Source: Archivesica marissinica | Taxonomy: Eukaryota; Mollusca; Bivalvia; Venerida; Vesicomyidae | Length of the DNA stretch: 64,000 nucleotides | Direction: 5' to 3' | Assembly (NCBI GenBank): GCA_014843695.1 | Contig: CM026400.1 | Coordinates: 40,424,912 to 40,488,911 of the forward strand | Shown: one piece after another, positions 11,501-26,434 of the stretch | Layout: each line of letters opens with the position of its first letter | Numbering within the stretch: the first letter of the stretch is position 1 | Program-made: the position numbers and the translations under genes | The notes under the pieces: model-generated | Told to the model about the DNA's origin: nothing | Seen by the model: the letters and a program-made list of their open reading frames with translations, nothing else | Databases searched by the model: none

Positions 11501-13519
11501 GCTATACCGAGCTGTTCCTGTTCCAAGGCTAGGCTATACCGAGCTGTACCTGTTCCCAGGCTAGGCTATACCGAGCTGTACCTGTTCCCAGGCTAGGCTA
11601 TACCGAGCTGTTCCTGTTCCCAGGCTAGGCTATGCCTAGCTGTTCCTGTTCCCAGGCTAGGCTATACCGAGCTGTTCCTGTTCCCAGGCTAGGCATATGA
11701 CCGGCTGCTACTGTTCCCAGGCTGGCTAGCATAGCTGTTCCTGTTTCCCATGCTAGGCTATACCTAGCTGTACCTGTTGCCCAAGCAGGCTATACCTAGG
11801 TGTACCTGTTCCCAGTCTAGGCATATACCTAGCTGTACTGTTCCCAGGCTAGGCTATACCTAGCTAGTACCTTTCCCAGGCTAGGCTATACCGAGCGTGT
11901 TCCTGTTCCCAGGCTAGGCTATACCTAGCTGTACCTGTTCCCAGGCTAGGCTATACCGAGCTATACCTGTTCCCAGGCTAGGCTATACCTAGCTGTACCT
12001 GTTCCCAGGCTAGGCTATAACGAGCTGTTCCTGTTCCCAGGCTAGGCTATACCGAGATACCGAGCTGTTCCTGCTCCCAGGCTAGGCTATACCTAGCTGT
12101 TCCTGTTCCCATGCTAGGCTATACCGAGCTGTACCTGTTCCCAGGCTAGGCTATACCTAGCTGTTCCTGTTCCCAGGCTAGGCTATACCTAGCTGTTCGT
12201 GTTCCCAGGCTAGGCTATACCGAGCTGTTCCTGTTCCCAGCTAGGCTATAACCTATCTGTTCCTGTTCCCAGGCTAGGCTATACCTAGCGGTTTCTGTTC
12301 CCAGGCTAGGCTATACCTAGCTGTTCCTGTTTTCCAGGCTAGGCTATACCGAGCTGTTCCTGTTCCCGGCTAGGCTATACCGAGCTGTTCCTGTTCCCAG
12401 GCTAGGCTATACCTAGCTGTTCCTAGGCTAGGCTATACCGAGCTGTTCCTGTTCCCAGGCTAGGCTATACCTAGCTGTTCCTGTTCCCAGTCTAGGCTAT
12501 ACCTAGCTGTTCCTGTTCCCAGACTAGGCTTTACCGAGCTGTTCCTGTACCCAGGCTAGGCTATACCTAGCTGTTCCTGTTCCCAGGCTAGGCTATACCT
12601 AGCTGTTCCTGTTCCTGTTCACAGGCTAGGCTATACCGAGCTGTTCCTGTTCCCAGGCTAGGCTATACCTATCTGTTCCTGTTCCCAGGCTAGGCTATAC
12701 CTAGCTGTTCCTAGGCTAGGCTTTACCGAGCTGTTCCTGTTCCCAGGCTAGGCTATACCTAGCTGTTCCTGTTCTCAGGCTAGGCTATACCTAGCTGTTC
12801 CTGTTCCCAGACTAGGCTATACCGAGCTGTTCCTGTACCCAGGCTAGGCTATACCTAGCTGTTCCTGTTCCCAGGCTAGGCTATGCCTAGCTGTTCCTGT
12901 TCCTGTTCCCAGGCTAGGCTATACCTAGCTGTTCCTGTTCCCAGGCTAGGCTATACCTAGCGGTTCCTGTTCCCAGGCTAGGCTATTCCGAGATGTTCCT
13001 GTTCCCAGGCTAGGCTATACCTAGCTGTTCTCTTTCCCAGCTAGGCAATACCGACGCTGTTCCTGTTCCCAAGGCTAGGCTATACCGAGCTGTGTTCCTG
13101 TTCCCAGGCTAGGCTATACCGAGCTGTTTCCTGTTCCTGTGCCCGGCTAGGCTATACCTAGCTGTTCCTGTTCCCAGCTAGGCTATACCTAGCTGTTCCT
13201 GTTCCCAGGCTAAGCTATACTGAGCTGTTCCTGTTCATGTTCCCAGGCTAGGCTATACCTAGCTGTTCCTGTTCCCAGGCTAAGCTATACCGAGCTGTTC
13301 CTGTTCCCAGGCTAGGCTATTCCGAGCTGTTCCTGTTCCCAGGCTAAGCTATACCGAGCTGTTCCTGTTCCCAGGCTAGGCTATACCTAGCTGTTCCTGT
13401 TCCCAGGCTAGGCTATACCGAGCTGTACCTGTTCCCAGGCTAGGCTATACCTAGCTGTTCCTGTTCACAGGCTAGGCTATACCTAGCTGTTCCTGTTCCC
13501 AGGCTAGGCTATACCGAGC
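11501..13519. repeat. 32-bp minisatellite, about 63 visible copies
   Basis: The unit is TAGGCTATACC(T/G)AGCTG followed by TTCCTGTTCCCAGGC. Variation includes T/G at one site, TTCC/TACC, and many one-base indels near the left edge beside the gap. The left limit is unknown because of the gap. The last 15 bases of a MITE seen at 32120-32267 and 54695-54849 (CCTGTTCCCAGGCTA) are contained in each unit. Confidence 0.96.
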
Positions 13520-14391
13520 GTTGGCTGGAATGTTAGAAAGGCGTCGGCTATGCGTACCATGGCAACATTTTGTCCATGTAGAAGCTTAGATAATAAAAAA
13601 GGGATTAGGCATAAATACGTTGGATTGAAAAATGAAACAGAAATTACCTAACATATTCTCGACATAAATGTAAGAATTTGTTGTTATCACAGATCCCACC
13701 CTTCTCCATTTTTAGTTGATAAACCAAACGATAAAACTGGAAATGAATTCATACTAATCAAAATATTACTTCAGATCAAAGAAACCGTATAAGAGCCTTC
13801 ATTGTATCTATTCCATTTATTCTATTGTGTTGTTGTCATTTTTAACCGGATATGTGCGATTGTGTCCCCTATTATTAATAATTCTCGATGTCTTGAATAA
13901 ACAAAACTCGCAGTTTATCTTCAATGACAATGTTTTCAAATAAGCGAGATTTTCTGTTACGCAAAGAACATCGAAATTTGGAAACGATACGTTACTATCA
14001 AAGAAACCGCGAGTTTATTAAAACTCGAAATATGTTTAAGCCTGCGCAGCGCGTGTCATGTTTGGAATGGACTCTGGTCGCACTGTGAGTTCGTATCAGA
14101 CTTACCCGCTCACCAGAGTTACTAAACCAACTGTCAGGAATTCCATTCATTTTTCAATTCGTGAACATTTGAAATGTTATGGAGTCAGGTAGCCAAACAA
14201 TTTTGTCATTTATCCCTTTTTATTAATGGAATAGTAAATATTTAACCAAAGTTGTTGGTCTTCTATAAGTATGTACTGAGTCAGAAGTTAAAAATGCAAT
14301 TATTAAGTCAAATAATGGCCACTATCGTCACTAGCAGGCTCATGAAGAAGCATGTGTCATCAAATACAAACACATAATATAACATTTGACA
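13520..14391. other. Non-coding DNA, nothing recognised
   Basis: AT-rich sequence with no gene, element or array that I can identify. Confidence 0.35.
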
Positions 14392-14640
<249 letters not shown>

Positions 14641-15429
14641 ATACTAATTTCCAGCATTAAGTACAGGATTGTGAAGTCTTCAAACATAGGTCCAAACAGA
14701 ACCCCAAGAAGCATTACATACTATTTGTTGTATTGTAAAACAAAATTTCTATTTTAATAATTGCTCAATTTAATTCTAATCTAAAAATGTGTTAGGCTAA
14801 AGCGACGTGAGACCTAACATGTGTGTTACCAAGAACATTTGATTACTTTCGCCCTCCTGGTTGAAAAATTAATTCCTGATGCATTTTACGACATCGATTT
14901 TATACGACATGCCAAAATAGCTGCCATTACCAGAAGACATTTTCTATGGCTGTTAATACAGATACAATATCCATAAACGGTGAATATTTGCCAAAATGAC
15001 AAAATATTCATTGAATGCTTTAGAGATTTCCAATATTAATTTGGATTCATTTCGCAACATTGTGTATCAAATGCTTCGGTTGATTTCAAAAATGGTGAAT
15101 TGCAGGAGATAAAATGCTGTTAGACGGAAATTAATGTTCATTGGGAATTGGGGGCAGTCATCGACATTGAGAGAGTTATTCGCATGGACTTACTGCTATT
15201 TTCTCTGGCAGACAGAAAAACACGTTTGGAGAATATGAATACCAATTCATGGTCCCTGAAAAAATAAAATGGCCCATTGACAGGTTACTAATGTGAGCGA
15301 TATTCACGACCATTGCATGTAAATCTTAAACGAAGGCTATTTGGAAAAATAATGGAAACAGACTTCTCGTATTAAAACGTATTTCAGTTCTACATTTCAA
15401 AAGCAGTACTATATATGTAATGTCATTTA
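14641..15429. other. Non-coding DNA, nothing recognised
   Basis: No gene, array or inverted-repeat element was found between the microsatellite and the large satellite. Confidence 0.35.
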
Positions 15430-18400
15430 TTATCATTTACACTGTTTCCCCCACTGCCTCAAACCTATCATTTACACGGTTTCCCCTACTGTCTCTAACC
15501 TATCATTTACACTGTTTCCCCCACTGCCTCTAACCTATCATTTACACGGTTTCACCCACTGCCTCTAACATATCATTTACACTGTTTCCCCCACTGCCTC
15601 TAACCTATCATTTACACTGTTTCCCCCACTACCTCTAACCTATCATTTACACTGTTTCACCCACTGTCTCTAACCTATCATTTACACTGTTTCACCAACT
15701 GTCTCTAACCTATCATTTACACTGTTTCCTATACTGTCTCTAACCTATCATTTACACTGTTTCACCTACTGCCTCATACTATCATTTACACTGTTTCCCC
15801 CACTGTCTCTAACCTATCATTTACACTGTTTCCTATACTGTCTCTAACCTATCATTTACACTGTTTCCTATACTGCCTCTAACCTATCATTTACACTATT
15901 TCCCCCACTGCTTCTAACCTATCATTTACACTGTTTCACCTACTTTCTCTAACCTATCATTTACACTCTTTCCCCCACTGTCTCTAACCTGTCATGTACA
16001 CTGTTTCCCCCACTGTCTCTAACCTATCATTTACACTGTTTCACCCACTGTCTCTAACCTATCATTTACATTGTTTCCCCCACTGTCTCTAACCTATCAT
16101 TTATACTGTTTCTCCCACTGTCTCTAACCTATCATTTACACTGTTTCCCCCACTGCCTATAACCTATCATTTACACTGTTTCACCCACTGTCTATAACCT
16201 ATCATTTACACTGTTTCCCCCACTGTCTCTAACATATCATTTACACTGTTTCACCAACTGTCTCTAACCTATCATTTACACTGATTCCTATACTGTCTCT
16301 AACCTATCATTTACACTGTTTCCTATACTGCCTCTAACCTATCATTTACACTGTTTCCTATACTGTCTCTAACCTATCATTTACACTGTTTCCTATACTG
16401 CCTCTAACCTATCATTTACACTATTTCACCCACTGCCTCTAACCTATCATTTACACTGTTTCACCTACTGTCTCTAACCTATCATTTACACTGTTTTCCC
16501 CCACTGTCTCTAACCTGTCATTTACACTGTTTCCCCCACTGTCTCTAATCTATCATTTACACTGTTTCACCCACTGTCTATAACCTATCATTTACACTGT
16601 TTCTCCTACTGTTTCTAACCTATCATTTACACTGTTTCCCCCAATATCTCTAAACAATCATTTACACTGTTTCCCCCACTGTCTCTAACCTATCATTTAC
16701 ACTGTTTCCCCCACTGTCTCTAACCTATTATTTACACTGTTTCCTCCACTGCCTCTAACCTATCATTTACACTGTTTCCCCCACTGCCTCTAACCTATCA
16801 TTTACACGGTGTCACCCACTGCCTCTAACCTATCATTTACACGGTTTCACCCACTGCCTCTAACATATCATTTACACTGTTTCACCAACTGTCTCTAACC
16901 TATCATTTACACTGTTTCACCCACTGTCTCTAACCTATCATTTACAATGTTTCCTATACTGTCTCTAACCTATCATTTACACTGTTTCACCTACTGCCTC
17001 TAACCTATCATTTACACTGTTTCCCCCACTGTCTCTAACCTATCATTTACACTGTTTCCTATACTGTCTATAACCTATCATTTACACTGTTTCCTATACT
17101 GCCTCTAACCTATCATTTACACGGTTTCACCCACTGTCTATAACCTATCATTAACACTGTTTCCTATACTGTCTCTAACCTATCATTTACACTGTTTCCT
17201 ATACTGCCTCTAACCTATCATTCACACTATTTCCCCCACCGCCTCAAACCTATCATTTACACTGTTTCACCTACTGTCTCTAACCTATCATTTACATTGT
17301 TTCCCCCACTGTCTCTAACCTGTCATTTACACTGTTTTCCCCACTGTCTCTAAGCTAACATTTACACTGTTTCACCCACTGTCTATAACCTATCATTTAC
17401 ACTGTTTCACCTACTGTCTCTAACCTATCATTTACACTGTTTAACCCACTGTCTCTAACCTATCATTTACACTGTTTCCCCCACTGTCTCTAACCTATCA
17501 TTTACACTGTTTCCCCCACTGTCTCTAACCTATCATATACACTGTTTCCCCCACTGTCGCTAACCTATCATTTACACTGTTTCCCCCACTGTCTCTAACT
17601 TATCGTTTACACTGTTTCCCCCACTGTCTCTAACCTATCATTTACACTGTTTCCCCCACTGTCTCTAACCTATCATTTACACTGTTTCCCCCACTGCCTC
17701 TAACCTATCATTTACACTGTTTCCCCCACTGCCTCTAACCTATCATTTACACTGATTCACCTACTGCCTCTAACATATCATTTACACTGTTTTCCCCACT
17801 GTCTCTAACCTATCATTTACACTGTTTCCCCCACTGCCTCTAACCTATCATTTACACTGTTTCCCCCACTGCCTCTAAACTATCATTTACACTGTTTCCC
17901 CCACTATCTCTAACCTATCATTTACACTGTTTCCCCCACTGTTTCTAGCCTATCATTTACACTGTTTCCCCCACTGTCTCTAACCTAATATTTACACTGT
18001 TTCCCCCACTGCCTCTAACCTATCATTTACACTGTTTCCCCCACTGCCTCTAACCTATCATTTACACTGTTTCCCCCACTATCTCTAACCTATCATTTAC
18101 ACTGTGTCCCCCACTGTCTCTAACCTATCATTTACACTGTTTCCTATACTGCCTCTAACCTATCATTTACACTATTTCACCCACTGCCTCTAACCTATCA
18201 TTTACACTGTTTCACCTACTGTCTCTAACCTATCATTTACACTGTTTTCCCCCACTGTCTCTAACCTGTCATTTACACTGTTTCCCCCACTGTCTCTAAT
18301 CTATCATTTACACTGTTTCACCCACTGTCTATAACCTATCATTTACACTGTTTCACCTACTGTTTCTAACCTATCATTTACACTGTTTCCCCCAATATCT

Positions 18401-21400
18401 CTAAACAATCATTTACACTGTTTCCCCCACTGTCTCTAACCTATCATTTACACTGTTTCCCCCACTGTCTCTAACCTATTATTTACACTGTTTCCTCCAC
18501 TGCCTCTAACCTATCATTTACACTGTTTCCCCCACTGCCTCTAACCTATCATTTACACGGTGTCACCCACTGCCTCTAACCTATCATTTACACGGTTTCA
18601 CCCACTGCCTCTAACATATCATTTACACTGTTTCACCAACTGTCTCTAACCTATCATTTACACTGTTTCACCCACTGTCTCTAACCTATCATTTACAATG
18701 TTTCCTATACTGTCTCTAACCTATCATTTACACTGTTTCACCTACTGCCTCTAACCTATCATTTACACTGTTTCCCCCACTGTCTCTAACCTATCATTTA
18801 CACTGTTTCCTATACTGTCTATAACCTATCATTTACACTGTTTCCTATACTGCCTCTAACCTATCATTTACACGGTTTCACCCACTGTCTATAACCTATC
18901 ATTAACACTGTTTCCTATACTGTCTCTAACCTATCATTTACACTGTTTCCTATACTGCCTCTAACCTATCATTTACACTGTTTCCCCCACTGTCTCTAAC
19001 CTATCATTTACATTGTTTCCCCCACTGTCTCTAACCTGTCATTTACACTGTTTCCCCCACTGTCTCTAAGCTATCATTTACACTGTTTCACCCACTGTCT
19101 ATAACCTATCATTTACACTGTTTCACCTACTGTCTCTAACCTATCATTTACACTGTTTCACCCACTGTCTCTAACCTATCATTTACACTGTTTCCCCCAC
19201 TGTCTCTAACCTATCATTTACACTGTTTCCCCCACTGTCTCTAACCTATCATTTACACTGTTTCCCCCACTGTCTCTAACCTATCATTTACACTGTTTCC
19301 CCCACTGTCTCTAACTTATCATTTACACTGTTTCCCCCACTGTCTCTAACCTATCATTTACACTGTTTCCCCCACTGTCTCTAACCTATCATTTACACTG
19401 TTTCCCCCACTGCCTCTAACCTATCATTTACACTGTTTCCCCCACTGCCTCTAACCTATCATTTACACTGTTTCCCCTTCTAACATTTTACACTGTTTCC
19501 ACTGTCTCTAACCTATCATTTACACTGTTTCCCACTGCTCTAACCTATCATTACACTGTTTCCCCTCTAACTATCATTTACTGTTCCCCACTGTCTCTAA
19601 CCTATCATTTACACTGTTTCCCCACTGTCTCTAACCTATCATTTACACTGTTTCCCCCACTGTCTCTAACCTATCATTTACACTGTTTCCCCCACTGCCT
19701 CTAACCTATCATTACACTTTTCCCCACTGTCTAACCTATCATTTACACTGTTTCCCCCACTATCTCTAACCTATCATTTACACTGTTTCCCCCACTGTCT
19801 CTAACCTATCATTTACACTGTTTCCCCCACTGTCTCTAACATATCATTTACACTGTTTCCCCCACTGTCTCTAACCTATCATTTACAGTGTTTCCCCCAC
19901 TGTCTCAAACCTATCATTTACACTGTTTCCCCCACTGTCTCTAACATATCATTTACACTGTTTCCCCCACTGTCTCTAACCTATCATTTACACTGTTTCC
20001 CCTACTGCCTCTCACCTATCATTTACACTGTTTCCCCCACTGTATCTAACTTATCATTTACACTGTTTCCTTACTGTCTCTAACCTATCATTTACATTAT
20101 TTCCCCCACTGCCTCTCACCTATCATTTACACTGTTTCCCCCACTGTATCTAACTTATCATTTACACTGTTTCACCCACTGTCTCTAACCTATCATTTAC
20201 ACTATTTCACCTACTGTCTCTAACCTATCATTTACACTGTTTCACCCAATGTCTATAACCAATCATTTACACTGATTCCCCCTCTGTCTCTAACTTATCA
20301 TGTACACTGTTTCACCCACTGTCTCTAACCTATCATTTATACGGTTTCTCCCACTGTCTCTAACCTATCATTTACACTGTTTCCCCCACTGCCTCTAACC
20401 TATCATTTACATTGTTTCACCCACTGTCTATAACCTACCATTTACACTGTTTCCCCCACTGTCTCTAACATATCATTTACACTGTTTCACCCACTGTCTC
20501 TAACCTATCATTTACACTGTTTCCTATACTGTCTCTAACCTATCATTTACACTGTTTCACCTACTGCCTCATACTATCATTTACAATGTTTCCCCCACTG
20601 TCTCTAACCTATCATTTACACTGTTTCCTATACTGTCTCTAACCTATCATTTACACTGTTTCCTATACTGCCTCTAACCTATCATTTACACGGTTTCACC
20701 CACTGTCTATAACCTATCATTAACACTGTTTCCACTGTCTCTAACCTATCATTTACACTGTTTCCTTACTGCTCTAACCTATCATTTACACTATTTCCCC
20801 CACTGTCTAACCTATCATTTACACTGTTTCACCTACTTTCTCTAACCTATCATTTACACTCTTTCCCCCACTGTCTCTAACCTATCATTTACACTGTTTC
20901 CCCCACTGTCTCTAACCTATCATTTACACTGTTTCACCCACTGTCTCTAACCTATCATTTACACTGTTTCACCCACTGTCTCTAACCTATCATTTACACT
21001 GTTTCCCCCACTGCCTCTAACCTATCATTTACACTGTTTCCCCCACTGCCTCTAACCTATCATTTACACTGTTTCACCCACTGTCTCTACTATCATCCCA
21101 CTGTCTCTAACCTATCATTTACACTGTTTCCCCCACTGTCTCTAACCTATCATTTACAATGTTTCCCCCACTGCCTTAACCTATCATTTACACTGTTTCC
21201 CCCACTGTCTCTAACCTATCATTTACACTGTTTCCCCCACTGTCTCTAACCTATCATTTACACTGTTTCCCCCACTGTCTCTAACCTATCATTTACACTG
21301 TTTCCCTCACTGTCTCTAACCTATCATTTACACTGTTTCCCCCACTTCCTCTCACCTATCATTTACTCTGTTTCCCCCACTGTATCTAACTTATCATGTA

Positions 21401-24400
21401 CACTGTTTCACCCACTGTCTCTAACCTATCATTTACACTATTTCACCTACTGTCTCTAACCTATCATTTACACTGTTTCACCCACTGACTCTAACCTATC
21501 ATTTAGACTGTTTCCGCCACTGTCTCTAACCTATCATTTACAATGTTTCCCCCACTGTCTCTAACCTATCATTTACACTGTTTCCCCCACTGTCTCTAAC
21601 CTATCATTTACACTATTTCACCCACTGTCTCTAACCTATCATTTACACTGTTTCACCCACTGTCTCTAACCTATCATTTACACTATTTCACCTACTGTCT
21701 CTAACCTATCATTTACACTGTTTCACCCAATGTCTCTAACCTATCATTTACACTGATTCCCCCACTGTCTCTAACCTATCATTTACACTATTTCACCTAC
21801 TGTCTCTAACCTATCATTTACACTGTTTCCCCCACTGTCTCTAACCTATCATGTACACTGTTTCACCCACTGTCTCTAATCTATCATTTACACTGTTTCC
21901 CCCACTGTCTCTAACCTATCATTTATACTGTTTCTCCCACTGTCTCTAACCTATCATTTACACTGTTTCCCCCACTGCCTCTAACCTATCATTTACACTG
22001 TTTCACCCACTGTCTATAACCTATCATTTACACTGTTTCCCCCACTGTCTATAACCTATCATTTACACTGTTTCCCCCACTACCTCTAACCTATCATTTA
22101 CACTGTTTCACCCACTGTCTCTAACCTATCATTTACACTGTTTCCTATACTGTCTCTAACCTATCATTTACACTGTTTCCCCCACTGCCTCTAACCTATC
22201 ATTTTCACTGTTTCCCCCACTGCCTCTAACCTATCATTTACACTGTTTCCCCACTATCTGTAACCTATCATTTACACTGTTTCCCCCACTGTCTCTAACC
22301 TATCATTTACAATGTTTCCCCCACTGCCTCTAACCTATCATTTACACTGTTTCCCTCACTGTCTCTAACCTATCATTTACACTGTTTCCCCCACTGTCTC
22401 TAACATATCATTTACACTGTTTCCCCCACTGTCTCTAACATATCATTTACACTGTTTCCCCCACTTCCTCTCACCTATCATTTACTCTGTTTCCCCCACT
22501 GTATCTAACTTATCATGTACACTGTTTCACCCACTGTCTCTAACCTATCATTTACACTATTTCCCCCACTGTCTCTAACCTATCATTTACACTGTTTCCC
22601 CCACTGCCTCTAACCTATCATTTACACTGTTTCACCCACTGTCTATGACCTATCATTTACACTGTTTCCCCCACTGTCTCTAACATATCATTTACACTGT
22701 TTCACCCACTGTCTCTAACCTATCATTTACACTGTTTCCTATACTGTCTCTAACCTATCATTTACACTGTTTCCTATACTGCCTCTAACCTATCATTTAC
22801 ACGGTTTCACCCACTGTCTATAACCTATCATTAACACTGTTTCCTATACTGTCTCTAACCTATCATTTACACTGTTTCCTATACTGCCTCTAACCTATCA
22901 TTTACACTATTTCCCCCACTGCTTCTAACCTATCATTTACACTGTTTCACCTACTTTCTCTAACCTATCATTTACACTCTTTCCCCCACTGTCTCTAACC
23001 TGTCATTTACACTGTTTCCCCACTGTCTATAACCTATCATTTACACTGTTTCCCCCACTGTCTCTAACCTATCATTTACACTATTTCCCCCACTCTCTCT
23101 AACCTATCATTTACACTGTTTCACCTACTGCCTCTAACCTATCATTTACACTGTTTCCCCCACTATCTCTCATCTATCATTTACATTGTTTCCCCCACTG
23201 TCTCTAACTTATCATTTACACTGTTTCCCCCACTGTCTCTAACCTATCATTTACACTGTTTCCCCCACTGTCTCTAACCTATCATTTACACTGTTTCCCC
23301 CACTGCCTCTAACCTATCATTTACACTGATTCACCTACTGCCTCTAACATATCATTTACACTGTTTCCCCCACTTTCTCTAACCTATCATTTACATTGTT
23401 TCCCCCACAGCCTCTAACCTATCATTTACACTGTTTCCCCCCTGCCTCTAACCTATCATTTACACTGTTTCCCCCACTGTCTCTAACCTATCATTTACAC
23501 TGTTCCCCCACTGCCTCTAATCTATCATTTACACTGTTTCCCCCACTGCCTCTAACCTATCATTTACACTATTTCCCCCACTGTATCTAACCTATCATTT
23601 ACACTGTTTCCCCCACTGTCTCTAACATATCATTTACACTGTTTCCCCCACTGTCTCTAACCTATCATTTACACTGTTTCCCCCACTGTCTCAAACTTAT
23701 CATTTACACTGTTTCTCCGACTTTCTCTAACATATCATTTACACTGTTTCCCCCACTGTCTCTAACCTATCATTTACACTGTTTCCCTCACTGTCTCTAA
23801 CCTATCATTTACACTGTTTCCCCCACTGCCTCTCACCTATCATTTACTCTGTTTCCCCCACTGTATCTAACTTATCATGTACACTGTTTCACCCACTGTC
23901 TCTAACCTATCATTTACACTATTTCACCTACTGTCTCTAACCTATCATTTACACTGTTTCACCCACTGACTCTAACCTATCATTTAGACTGTTTCCGCCA
24001 CTGTCTTTAACCTATCATTTACAATGTTTCCCCCACTGTCTCTAACCTATCATTTACACTGTTTCCCCCACTGTCTCTAACCTATCATTTACACTATTTC
24101 ACCCACTGTCTCTAACCTATCATTTACACTATTTCACCTACTGTCTCTAACCTATCATTTACACTGTTTCACCCAATGCCTCTAACCTATCATTTACACT
24201 GTTTCATCCACTGTCTATAACCTATCATTTACACTGTTTTCCCCACTGTCTCTAACATATCATTTACAATGTTTCACCCACTGTCTCTATCCTATCATTT
24301 ACACTGTTTCCTATACTGTCTCTAACCTATCATTTACACTGTTTCACCTACTGCCTCATACTATCATTTACACTGTTTACCCCACTGTCTCTAACCTATC

Positions 24401-25171
24401 ATTTACACTGTTTCCTATACTGTCTCTAACCTATCATTTACACTGTTTCCTATACTGCCTCTAACCTATCATTTACACGGTTTCACCCACTGTCTATAAC
24501 CTATCATTAACACTCTTTCCTATACTGTCTCTAACCTATCATTTACACTGTTTTCTATACTGCCTCTAACCTATCATTTACACTATTTCCCCCACTGCTT
24601 CTAACCTATCATTTACACTGTTTCACCCAATGTCTCTAACCTATCATTTACACTGATTCCCCCACTGCCTCTAACCTATCATTTACACTATTTCACCTAC
24701 TGTCTCTAACCTATCATTTACACTATTTCCCCCACTGCTTCTAACCTATCATTTACACTATTTCACCCAATGTCTCTAACCTATCATTTACACTATTTCC
24801 CCACTGTCTCTAACTTATCATGTACACTGATTCCCCCACTGTCTCTAACCTATCATGTACACTGATTCCCCCACTGCCTCTAACCTATCATTTACACTAT
24901 TTCCCCCACTGCTTCTAACCTATCATTTACACTGTTTCACCCACTGTCTCTAACCTATCATTTACACTGTTTCCCTCACTGTCTCTAACCTATCATTTAC
25001 ACTGATTCCCCCACTGTCTCTAACCTATCATTTACACTGATTCCCCTACTGTCTCTAACCTATCATTTACACTGATTCCCCCACTGTCTCTAACCTATCA
25101 TTTACACTGATTCCCCTACTGTCTCTAACCTATCATTTACACTGATTCCCCCACTGTCTCTAACCTATCAT
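15430..25171. repeat. 35-bp satellite array, about 278 copies
   Basis: The unit is CTATCATTTACACTGTTTCC followed by CCCACTG(T/C)CTCTAAC. Common variants are TCACC, TCCTATA and TCACCTA in the middle, and CTATTT for CTGTTT. Higher-order structure is visible: the stretch from about 16385 to 17215 recurs at about 18136-18966 (offset 1751 bases, about 50 units). The rare CCTCATACTATC variant recurs near 15770, 20570 and 24355. Segments at about 19470-19580, 19705-19730 and 20730-20820 carry many small deletions. Confidence 0.97.
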
Positions 25172-25330
25172 TCGATCCGATTCGATCCGTGACATATCAT
25201 TTACACTGTTTACATTACCCGTGACATATCATGTACAATGTTTACACGATCCGTGACATATCATGTACCATGTTTACGCGATCCGTGACATATCATGTAC
25301 CATGTTTCACTGTTGTGATTAACCTATTTT
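25172..25330. repeat. Short related repeat, about 4 copies of about 33 bp
   Basis: Units like GATCCGTGACATATCATGTA then CCATGTTTACGC follow directly on the 35-bp array. They share the ATCAT(T/G)TACA(C/A)TGTTT core and look like a diverged edge subfamily. Confidence 0.85.
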
Positions 25331-25356
25331 TACACTAATACACCTTCCTCTCCTGC

Positions 25357-26388
25357 CTCATGTTCACTATTGTCACACGCTTTCTCCAGCCTATCATGTT
25401 CACTATTGCCACACGCTTTCTCTATCCTATCATGTTCACTATTATCACACGCTTTCTCTATCCTATCATGTTCACTATTGTCACACGCTTTCTCTATCCT
25501 ATCCTGTTCACTATTATCACACGCTTTCTCTATCCTATCCTGTTCACTATTATCACACGCTTTCTCTATCCTATCATGTTCACTATTGTCACACGCTTTC
25601 TCTATCCTATCATGTTCACTATTGTCACACGCTTTCTCTATCCTATCATGTTCACTATTATCCCACGCTTTCTCTATCCTATCCTGTTCACTATTGTCAC
25701 ACGCTTTCTCTATCCTATCATGTTCACAATTGTCACACGCTTTCTCTATCCTATCATGTTCACTATTGTCACACGCTTTCTCTATCCTATCATGTTCACT
25801 ATTGTCACACGCTTTCTCTATCCTATCCTGTTCACTATTGTCACACGCTTTCTCTATCCTATCATATTCACTATTGTCACACGTTTTCTCTATCCTATCA
25901 TGTTCACTATTGTCACACGCTTTCTCTAGCCTATCATGTTCACTATTGTCATACGCTTTCTCTATCCTATCATGTTCACTATTGTCACACGCTTTCTCTA
26001 TCCTATCCTGTTCACTATTGTCACACGCTTTCTCTATCCTATCATGTTCACTATTGTCACACGCTTTCTCTATCATATCATGTTCACTATTGTCACACGC
26101 TTTCTCTATCCTATCATGTTCACTATTGTCACACGCTTTCTCTATCCTATCATGTTCACTATTGTCACACGCTTTCTCTAGCCTATCATGTTCACTATTG
26201 TCACACGCTTTCTCTATCCTATCATGTTCACTGTTGTCACACGCTTTCTCTATCCTATCATGTTCACTATTGTCACACGCTTTCTCTAGCCTATTATGTT
26301 CACTATTGTCACACGCTTACTCTAGCCTATCATGTTCACTATTGTCACACGCTTTCTCTAACCTATCATGTTCACTATTGCCACACGG
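25357..26388. repeat. 36-bp satellite array, about 29 copies
   Basis: The unit is CTATCATGTTCACTATTGTC followed by ACACGCTTTCTCTATC. It aligns with the 35-bp unit across CTATCAT, TTCACT and TCTCTA.C, so both probably share an ancestor. The period is a multiple of three, giving spurious repetitive open frames on both strands (25330-26076 minus, 25370-26416 plus). Confidence 0.96.
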
Positions 26389-26434
26389 TTGCGGTCACGA
26401 ATTCTATACAGTCTAGAGATGGAGGTTGTAAACC

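Noticed and set aside
10402..11596. Open frames spanning the N block
   Set aside because: They consist almost wholly of unknown bases.
15430..25171. Telomere-like repeat because of CTAACC strings
   Set aside because: CTAACC occurs once per 35-bp unit, not as a short tandem hexamer.
25330..26416. Repetitive open frames on both strands
   Set aside because: Product of the 36-bp satellite; both strands open at once.
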